A stretch of DNA of 26,715 nucleotides, taken from positions 1 through 26,715 of the IMG/VR virus record IMGVR_UViG_3300009374_000496. One strand, given 5' to 3'. Positions 21,638-26,715 of this stretch are shown here, piece by piece. The notes below the pieces were generated by a model. It did not search any database and was not told the origin of the DNA. It saw nothing but the letters and a program-made list of their open reading frames with translations. The translations under genes and the position numbers were made by a program. How positions within the stretch are numbered: the first letter of the stretch is position 1; each line of letters begins with the position of its first letter. Source of the stretch: a virus.

Positions 21638-23268
21638 CCATTCCATGTTTATGCGGAAATAATTCTGGAGAGAGAGTAGGAAAGAGAGCTTATGAAGTCA
21701 CACCAGAAGGTGTTACTCAAGAGTCAGACACACTTGATTTAATGTTTGTCAAATGTGACAATTGTGGAATAGTTAGGCAATTTGTAGATTTCAGTGAGAA
21801 AAAACAATATGAAAAATTTTATAAGAATTATCCACCAACTACTAATTTATATGGGGCTAAAGATTATGGACATGATTTGGCGGTTGCTGAGAAAAGGTTA
21901 AAGTCTTATGAGTTAAAAACTGATCAAAAATTATTAGATGTTGGTTCTGGTAGTGGGGCATTTGTTGATGTTTGTAGGGCAGAAGGAATAGAAGCTTACG
22001 GATGTGAATTAGCTGAATATGATTGCTCAGTAGATGATACTTATATCTATAAGAAAGATTTACTTGATATACACTTTCCTACAGACTATTTTGATACTGT
22101 GACTTGTCATGATGTGTTGGAACATGTTATTGATCCTAGAGAATTTTTACAGGAGATGTTCAGAATAACTAAGCAAGAGGGGAAGTGTATAATTGATTTC
22201 CCTAATTTCTTTGATGAAGAAGGGAAGCATCACTGGAAAGAAGAACATATTTGGTATTTAAATCATGATCAACTAGAAATACTGTTTGATGAAGTTGGTT
22301 TTGAGTTTAAGAAAATACAGACTCCTATAAGGTCTAAAATAGTTTACACCATAGTAAAACCAAAACAAGAGAGGGTGACTGTGCTTGTTCCACCCGGTAT
22401 GGGTGATGCATATTGGTCAATAGTTAAAGTACAATCCTTTATGGAAAGTATAGGTAGGGGTGGAGAGGTTGTAGATGTATCAGTAGCTTGTAATGTAGAT
22501 AGACAATACAATGGACATAAAAGAGCATTTCCATTTATAGAATTGTTCCCATTTTTAAATTCTACAGGTGAGACTTTTAATACAGATAAGTACCCAAAAG
22601 AGATATGGTTAGAAGCTTACAGAGATGCAGGAAGAACAATTTTTGAAGGGATTTGTGATCGTGATTATTTCTTATCTTGGAATGGACAATTAGGAAATGG
22701 TAATGATCTAGAGAAGGTTGATCCAGAAATAAAATGTAACTGGATTCCTCCAATGTTTGAATCATTGGAACAAATGAATTATGAAAAGGAAGCAAAGGAA
22801 AAGTACGGTAAGTATATTATATTCTACTTCTTATTTCATGGTCATTATAATAGGTGGCAAGAAGAGTTTAACAAGAAGCAGATGGAAAATTCTGTGAATT
22901 TGATATGCAAGCAGACAGGATGTAAAGCAGTATTTGTAGGAGCAGAATGGGATAAAAATTTCCAAGATCAGAGTGATGTGATAGGAAAACTTCCAGATGC
23001 AATTGATTTAAGAGGTGAGACATCTACACAAGAACTTTTCGGATTGATAAATGGAAGCGAGGTAGTTGTAGGGTATCCATCAGGGTTAACTATAATGTCT
23101 ACAGTTCTGAAACAGAAAACAATAATTATCTGGAATGATTATTATAATAAAGATTTTATGTGGAATAGCTGTCCTCCAGAAGTAAGGGAGAAAACTTATT
23201 TTGTTGAAAACACTAAGAATCTTACACCTAAGAAATTAACACAAAAAGTGAAGGAGATTATAAAATGA
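21631..23268 (+). CDS. Fusion of a zinc-finger class I methyltransferase with a GT9-like glycosyltransferase
   Basis: This 545-residue protein has two parts. Residues about 1-250 have a cysteine cluster (PCLCGN and CDNCG), as in C-methyltransferase-type N-domains. The SAM-binding LLDVGSGSGAFVDVC comes next, then VTCHDVLEHVIDP and a C-terminal IDFPNF motif, as in sugar methyltransferases. Residues about 250-545 begin VTVLVPPGMGDAYWSIVKV, the GxGD loop of GT9 transferases, and end with LFGLINGSEVVVGYPSGLTIMS, a donor-site motif. It could methylate and transfer one sugar in sequence. AAGGAGG lies ten bases before ATG, and the start overlaps the previous stop. The domain boundary near 250 is approximate. 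Confidence 0.8.
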   Translation: MVTIPCLCGNNSGERVGKRAYEVTPEGVTQESDTLDLMFVKCDNCGIVRQFVDFSEKKQYEKFYKNYPPTTNLYGAKDYGHDLAVAEKRLKSYELKTDQKLLDVGSGSGAFVDVCRAEGIEAYGCELAEYDCSVDDTYIYKKDLLDIHFPTDYFDTVTCHDVLEHVIDPREFLQEMFRITKQEGKCIIDFPNFFDEEGKHHWKEEHIWYLNHDQLEILFDEVGFEFKKIQTPIRSKIVYTIVKPKQERVTVLVPPGMGDAYWSIVKVQSFMESIGRGGEVVDVSVACNVDRQYNGHKRAFPFIELFPFLNSTGETFNTDKYPKEIWLEAYRDAGRTIFEGICDRDYFLSWNGQLGNGNDLEKVDPEIKCNWIPPMFESLEQMNYEKEAKEKYGKYIIFYFLFHGHYNRWQEEFNKKQMENSVNLICKQTGCKAVFVGAEWDKNFQDQSDVIGKLPDAIDLRGETSTQELFGLINGSEVVVGYPSGLTIMSTVLKQKTIIIWNDYYNKDFMWNSCPPEVREKTYFVENTKNLTPKKLTQKVKEIIK

Positions 23269-23969
23269 GAAATCCTATATTGCTTACTGGAACTGGTATA
23301 TATAAAATAGTAAATAGGTTAACAGGGAAGATTTATATAGGAAGTGCTGTTAACTTAAGTGAAAGATGGAGATTGCATAAACATCATCTAGATAATAAAA
23401 CCCATAGAAACAGGTATCTGCAAAACGCATGGGATAAATATGGTGAATTTATGTTCTCATTTGAGCCTTTGATTAATTGTGAGAAAGAAGATTTGTTAGA
23501 TTTTGAACAAGATGCTTTAGATGCTTATCAATCATATGACAGAGAAATTGGCTACAATATAAATCATTTAGCAACAAATTCTCTAGGTGTCAAACGATCT
23601 GATGAAACTAAAAAGAAAATTAGTGAGTCAGGAAAAGGCAGAATACCTTGGAATAAAGGATTGACTAAAGATGATCCTAGAGTAAAAAAATATGCTGATA
23701 AAAATAAGAATAGAATTGTTACAGAAGAGCAACGAGAAAAAATAAGGAAAACTCTCACTGGTTATAAACATACTGAGGAAGCAAAAAAGAATATGTCAGG
23801 AAGGGAGTTGTCAGACGAACATAAGAAAGCAATTTCTAATTATATGACAGGAAAAAAGCATACGTTAGGAAGAAAACATACTGACGAATGGAAACAAGAA
23901 GCCAAGATAAGAATGTCAAAGAGAAAAAGAGATTCTAAGGGCAGAATGATGAAAGGGGTTATACAATGA
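23265..23969 (+). CDS. GIY-YIG homing endonuclease with NUMOD3 repeats, copy 2
   Basis: This 234-residue endonuclease has GIYKIV at 11-16, YIG at 24-26, Arg34 and Glu81. NUMOD3-type units follow (GVKRSDETKKKISESGKGR, ELSDEHKKAISNYMTG and others) and a basic tail. GGAG and an ATGA overlap couple it to the methyltransferase-GT9 gene. Its first ten residues, MRNPILLTGT, precede the nuclease domain. They match the beta strand and P-loop entry of the next protein (MKSGILISGC), so it seems to be translated from the sulfotransferase gene's old start. Its own 3' end carries AAAGGGG and the ATGA for the downstream gene. Confidence 0.9.
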   Translation: MRNPILLTGTGIYKIVNRLTGKIYIGSAVNLSERWRLHKHHLDNKTHRNRYLQNAWDKYGEFMFSFEPLINCEKEDLLDFEQDALDAYQSYDREIGYNINHLATNSLGVKRSDETKKKISESGKGRIPWNKGLTKDDPRVKKYADKNKNRIVTEEQREKIRKTLTGYKHTEEAKKNMSGRELSDEHKKAISNYMTGKKHTLGRKHTDEWKQEAKIRMSKRKRDSKGRMMKGVIQ

Positions 23970-24688
23970 AGTCAGGAATCTTAATTTCGGGGTGTGCAAG
24001 GTCAGGAACCTCAATGACTGCAGGAGTTATAGATATTTGTGGGGCAAAGGGTGGTCAGACAAGTCCTGCAACTATATACAACAAGAAAGGAATGTTTGAG
24101 AATGCTGATATCAGAAATAATCTGGTTAAGCCTCTTCTTCAAACTCTAGGAGTTGATCCTATGGCGCAGCATCCTTTACCAGATGTAAATCTATTCAAAG
24201 ATTTAGATGGTGAAGAATGGAAAAGAAAAGTGGAAGACACTCTTAGATATCAAGGTGTAGGTGAGAATGATGATTGGTACTATAAAGGTGCAAAGATGTG
24301 TTTAATGTGGCCTTTATGGAATGCAGCATTTCCTGATGCTAAATGGATCATAGTCAGGAGAAGAAGTAAAGAGATAGTAAATTCCTGTATGAGAACAGGT
24401 TTCATGAGAGCTTTTGATACAGAACAAGGTTGGCAAGGATGGATTCACCAACACATAAATAGATTTAATGAGATGTTACAGGCTGATTTAGACCTCAGAG
24501 AAGTATGGCCTCAAGAAATGATTGATGGACAATTTAGTGAGGTAAAATCAGTAGTTGAATGGCTAGACTTGGAATGGAAAGAAAATGAAGTTAAAGAATT
24601 TGTAGCACCCTCATTATGGAATGAAGGAAAAACAATCGTCAATGACAAACTTGTAGCACAAGCATTTGACGAAGGAAGGTTAGGATAA
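23966..24688 (+). CDS. P-loop sulfotransferase-like protein 3
   Basis: This 240-residue protein belongs to a different subgroup from the two paralogues above. ILISGCARSGTSMTAGVI near 5-22 is a P-loop sulfotransferase-type phosphate loop, and FPDAKWIIVRRRSKEIVNSCMRTGFM, in the middle, resembles the 3'-phosphate-binding segment. The C-terminal helical region contains many Trp residues. The ATG overlaps the GIY-YIG stop (ATGA). Similar proteins are common in phage carbohydrate islands, where substrates are unknown. The intact loop suggests that the copied start after homing-gene insertion keeps the protein functional. Confidence 0.78.
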   Translation: MKSGILISGCARSGTSMTAGVIDICGAKGGQTSPATIYNKKGMFENADIRNNLVKPLLQTLGVDPMAQHPLPDVNLFKDLDGEEWKRKVEDTLRYQGVGENDDWYYKGAKMCLMWPLWNAAFPDAKWIIVRRRSKEIVNSCMRTGFMRAFDTEQGWQGWIHQHINRFNEMLQADLDLREVWPQEMIDGQFSEVKSVVEWLDLEWKENEVKEFVAPSLWNEGKTIVNDKLVAQAFDEGRLG

Positions 24689-24689
24689 T

Positions 24690-25325
24690 ATGGCAAGAGT
24701 GACAAGTGGAATATACCAAATATCATGTAAAATTAATGGTAAACGGTATATAGGGAGTTCCAAAAATGTCTTTACGAGAAAGACTGTACATTTTAGAGAA
24801 CTTAAAAATTCCATACATTCTAATAGACTTCTTCAAAATGCTTTTAATAAGCATGGGGAAGAGAACTTTGAATTCAAAGTTTTAGCGTTTTGTGAACCAG
24901 ACTTTCTAATAGAGCAAGAGCAAAGATTTCTAGATTTTTGTAAAACTTATGAAAGAGGTATTGGTTATAATCTACACAAGAAAGCTGATTCTCCAATAGG
25001 TGTTAAACGATCTCAGGAATTTAAAGATAAGTTATCTAAAACAAATACTGGAAGAAAACATACTGAGGAATCTAAAAGAAAGATGTCTGAAATACATAAG
25101 AAGTTAGTTATCTCAGATGAAACGAGAAGAAAAATTACAGAATCTAAGAAAGGAACAAAACTATCTAAAGCACACAAAGAGAAAATAAGTAAAGCTTTGA
25201 GAGGAAGAGATACGAGAAAAGAAGGTTCTTCTTCCGATAGGACTTGTTCAGAAGAAACACGTAAAAAATTGTCAGAGGCTACCAGAAAAAGTTGGTTAAA
25301 GGCTTCTAGAAGGGAGAAGAGCTAA
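24690..25325 (+). CDS. GIY-YIG homing endonuclease with NUMOD3 repeats, copy 3
   Basis: This 211-residue endonuclease has GIYQIS at 7-12, YIG at 20-22, Arg30 and Glu77. At least four NUMOD3-type repeats follow (GVKRSQEFKDKLS, KHTEESKRKMSE, ISDETRRKITES, LSKAHKEKISKALRG) and a basic end. GGAAGG precedes the ATG. The first five residues MARVT equal the first five of the following head connector protein, whose ATG overlaps this gene's stop (TAATG). It marks the border between the carbohydrate island and the structural genes. Confidence 0.9.
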   Translation: MARVTSGIYQISCKINGKRYIGSSKNVFTRKTVHFRELKNSIHSNRLLQNAFNKHGEENFEFKVLAFCEPDFLIEQEQRFLDFCKTYERGIGYNLHKKADSPIGVKRSQEFKDKLSKTNTGRKHTEESKRKMSEIHKKLVISDETRRKITESKKGTKLSKAHKEKISKALRGRDTRKEGSSSDRTCSEETRKKLSEATRKSWLKASRREKS

Positions 25326-25711
25326 TGGCTCGTGTCACAGATAGTGAGGTGGCAGCAATACTTGATACTGATGTTAGCAGTTTTACTCCATTTATAACTG
25401 CAGCTAATACATTAGTAACTACAGTATTATCTACACCTGCAAAAATAACAAACACTACATTGTTAAAAGAGATAGAGAGATGGTTAGCAGCACATTTTTT
25501 CAAATGTAGTTTAGAGCCACAAGAGAAAGTACAAGAAGTAGGAGAAACAAAATCTACATTCTTTGGTGCTTCAAATGAGACACTATTAAATTCTACTCTC
25601 TATGGACAAACAGCATTGGCTTTAGATACATCAGGATCGTTAGCAAATTTAGGAAAGAGAATAGGGAGATTTAAACCAATTCTAGCAATTAGCAGAGCAG
25701 AGGATGCATAA
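25325..25711 (+). CDS. Head-tail connector (adaptor) protein
   Basis: This 128-residue protein is probably the gp6/gp15-like adaptor that docks under the portal ring. It is helical: TDSEVAAILDTDVSSFTPFITAANTLV at the start, then LLKEIERWLAAHFFKC near 46-61, the usual helix of this family, and a C-terminal KRIGRFKPILAISRAED. Position after the head genes and before a stopper-like gene supports the call. GGGAG inside the preceding endonuclease gene is its ribosome site. The first codons duplicate those at the endonuclease start. Confidence 0.8.
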   Translation: MARVTDSEVAAILDTDVSSFTPFITAANTLVTTVLSTPAKITNTTLLKEIERWLAAHFFKCSLEPQEKVQEVGETKSTFFGASNETLLNSTLYGQTALALDTSGSLANLGKRIGRFKPILAISRAEDA

Positions 25712-26088
25712 TGACATCATTTTTAAACAGAGGACACAATCAAACATTAGTCTATTGGGCTTTCTCAGCTAGAGATGGTTTTGGTGGAGCTACCTTTTCA
25801 GCACCAGTTGAGATAAGTGGTAGATGGGAAATTAGACAGAAGATGTTTACTACTGCAGCAGGTCAGAAATTAGAAAGTAGCAACATAGCATACGTAGGAC
25901 AGGATGTAGAACCTAATGATTGGTTATTCTTAGGGTCATTAACTGACATAGCTTCTGCTATAGATGAAACTAATCCTAAAAATGTGACAGGTGCTTTAGA
26001 AGTGAAAGCAAGAACTAAAATACCAACATTAAGAGCAGATAAGTTTCAAAGGATAGTCTTTATGACAGAAGCAACATCTACGAGGTAA
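25711..26088 (+). CDS. Head closure (stopper-like) protein
   Basis: This 125-residue beta-rich protein has an N-terminal NRGHNQTLVYWAFSARDGFGGATFSAPVEISGRWE (segments near 6-40). The layout of a Q-x-VYWA strand, a D-GFG loop and an RWE strand is seen in phage head-closure or minor capsid proteins. The second half has DWLFLGSL and KIPTLRADKFQRIVFM. It lies between the adaptor and a gp10-like protein, the usual stopper place. The ATG overlaps the previous TAA. No direct family name is certain. Confidence 0.72.
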   Translation: MTSFLNRGHNQTLVYWAFSARDGFGGATFSAPVEISGRWEIRQKMFTTAAGQKLESSNIAYVGQDVEPNDWLFLGSLTDIASAIDETNPKNVTGALEVKARTKIPTLRADKFQRIVFMTEATSTR

Positions 26089-26090
26089 AC

Positions 26091-26561
26091 ATGGGAATAA
26101 AAGTAATAGGTGGCAAGTTAGTAATAAAAAACCTTAAAAGAGAAATCAAGAAAATAGAAGGTGGATTATCTAGAGTAGGTATGCTTAAAGTAGGTAGATT
26201 AGTCATGGATAGATCAAAAGCATTGACTCCAGTGGATAAGGGAAATTTAAAAGAAAGTGCCTTTGTAGTATTTGGTGGAGACAAAATAGCTCCTCAAGCT
26301 ATTGCTACAAGTAATTTTGATACTACTGAACCAGAGGGTAAAAGAGTGGCAGCAGAACATGGTGGAGTAGTTTCAGACTTTACAGCTAGTAGAAGACCTA
26401 ATCCATTTGCAGTAATAGGGCATACAGCTTTCTACGCTTTAAAAGAACATGAAGCCGTTGAAGAAGTTCATGATATAGGATTTCCAAAGTTTTTAGAAAC
26501 TGCTGTAAAGATGTCACAAAGAGATATACTTAAAATATTAAAAGAGAGTGTGAAACGATGA
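26091..26561 (+). CDS. HK97 gp10-like neck/tail-completion protein
   Basis: This 156-residue protein carries the gp10 family pattern. A helical N-terminus (LVIKNLKREIKKIEGG) is followed by VGRLVMDRSKALTPVDKGNLKESAFV near 38-63, a beta-rich domain with GHTAFYALKEHEA near 119-131, and a C-terminal helix (PKFLETAVKMSQRDILKILKESV). The LTPVDKGxLKxS segment is diagnostic. It helps join tail to head. The ATG lies two bases after the upstream stop, and its own TGA overlaps the next ATG. Confidence 0.85.
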   Translation: MGIKVIGGKLVIKNLKREIKKIEGGLSRVGMLKVGRLVMDRSKALTPVDKGNLKESAFVVFGGDKIAPQAIATSNFDTTEPEGKRVAAEHGGVVSDFTASRRPNPFAVIGHTAFYALKEHEAVEEVHDIGFPKFLETAVKMSQRDILKILKESVKR

Positions 26562-26715
26562 ATTCTCCAAGCGAGGACATAAAAGATTTATTAGAAGCAT
26601 CATCTGCAGCCACAGGACTTACATTTGGAACTGATCTATTTGTGGGACAAGAACCTGATGGTGGTGGGGTTGCTGATAAAGTAGTAACTGTTTATGACAC
26701 AGGTGGTGGACAACC
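26558..26715 (+). CDS. Tail-terminator/minor capsid-like protein, cut by window edge
   Basis: An open frame begins at the ATG overlapping the gp10-like stop (ATGA) and continues to the last base, giving 52 complete codons. The visible part has an acidic helix (SPSEDIKDLLEASS), then GTDLFVGQEPDGGG and VVTVYDTGGGQP. The LFVGxEP and YDTGG pair is typical of phage minor capsid or tail-terminator proteins at this position. The C-terminal part lies outside the window. Confidence 0.75.
   Translation, partial: MNSPSEDIKDLLEASSAATGLTFGTDLFVGQEPDGGGVADKVVTVYDTGGGQ

Noticed and set aside
19229-25325. Group I introns around the GIY-YIG genes
   Set aside because: The flanking genes are complete proteins of their own and no intron core or split exon was visible. 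The arrangement is gene-to-gene with start duplication.
1-26715. CRISPR array, insertion sequence or attachment site
   Set aside because: No spaced direct repeats, transposase or integrase genes, or tRNA-end duplications were seen by eye.

Overview
This window is part of an AT-rich tailed-phage genome (Caudoviricetes, or a closely related prophage). The host cannot be named from the sequence. The phage call rests on a collinear head-morphogenesis series: small terminase, large terminase, portal, DUF2213-type protease/scaffold, decoration protein, HK97-fold major capsid protein, head-tail connectors, HK97 gp10-like protein and a tail-terminator-like gene. The genes are tightly packed, with ATGA or TAATG overlaps and strong Shine-Dalgarno sites.

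Layout. (1) 1-3601, leftward: a tightly packed run that starts at a ribbon-helix-helix regulator. It continues through small zinc-binding and unknown proteins, a Fic AMP-transferase-like protein, tRNA-Glu and tRNA-Gln, and ends off the window in an adenosylcobalamin-dependent ribonucleotide reductase (nrdJ). (2) 3602-3743: a divergent control region with two perfect-consensus sigma70 promoters, one per direction. Their -35 boxes are the two arms of one palindrome. (3) 3744-14051, rightward: packaging and head genes. They include a metallophosphoesterase between the terminase genes, a free-standing HNH endonuclease, and a LAGLIDADG intein inside the Walker A loop of TerL. A small membrane/lipoprotein cluster lies between portal and protease. 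(4) 14435-24688, rightward: a ten-kilobase carbohydrate island set inside the late operon. It holds a DUF115-like protein, a zinc alcohol dehydrogenase-like reductase, a METTL24-like methyltransferase, a split transketolase pair, three P-loop sulfotransferase-like proteins, a GT9-like glycosyltransferase, an SDR reductase and a methyltransferase-GT9 fusion. (5) 25325-26715: head completion and tail-joining genes resume.

How it may work together: transketolase halves plus MDR and SDR reductases could make an unusual sugar. GT9-like transferases would attach it, and methyl- and sulfotransferase-like enzymes would decorate it. Co-transcription with capsid genes suggests that virion proteins or the host surface are glycosylated. 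This role is inference.

The most striking observation concerns the three GIY-YIG/NUMOD3 homing endonucleases (19229, 23265, 24690). Each sits exactly at the 5' end of another gene, and each begins with a copy of that downstream gene's own N-terminus: MRRA with MRRA, MRNPILLTGT with MKSGILISGC, MARVT with MARVT. This suggests a homing mode in which the endonuclease takes over the target gene's start codon and first codons and supplies a replacement ribosome site and start downstream. With the HNH gene and the intein, five mobile endonucleases are packed into 27 kb. A second notable feature is an SDR gene whose full reading frame has no canonical start codon.
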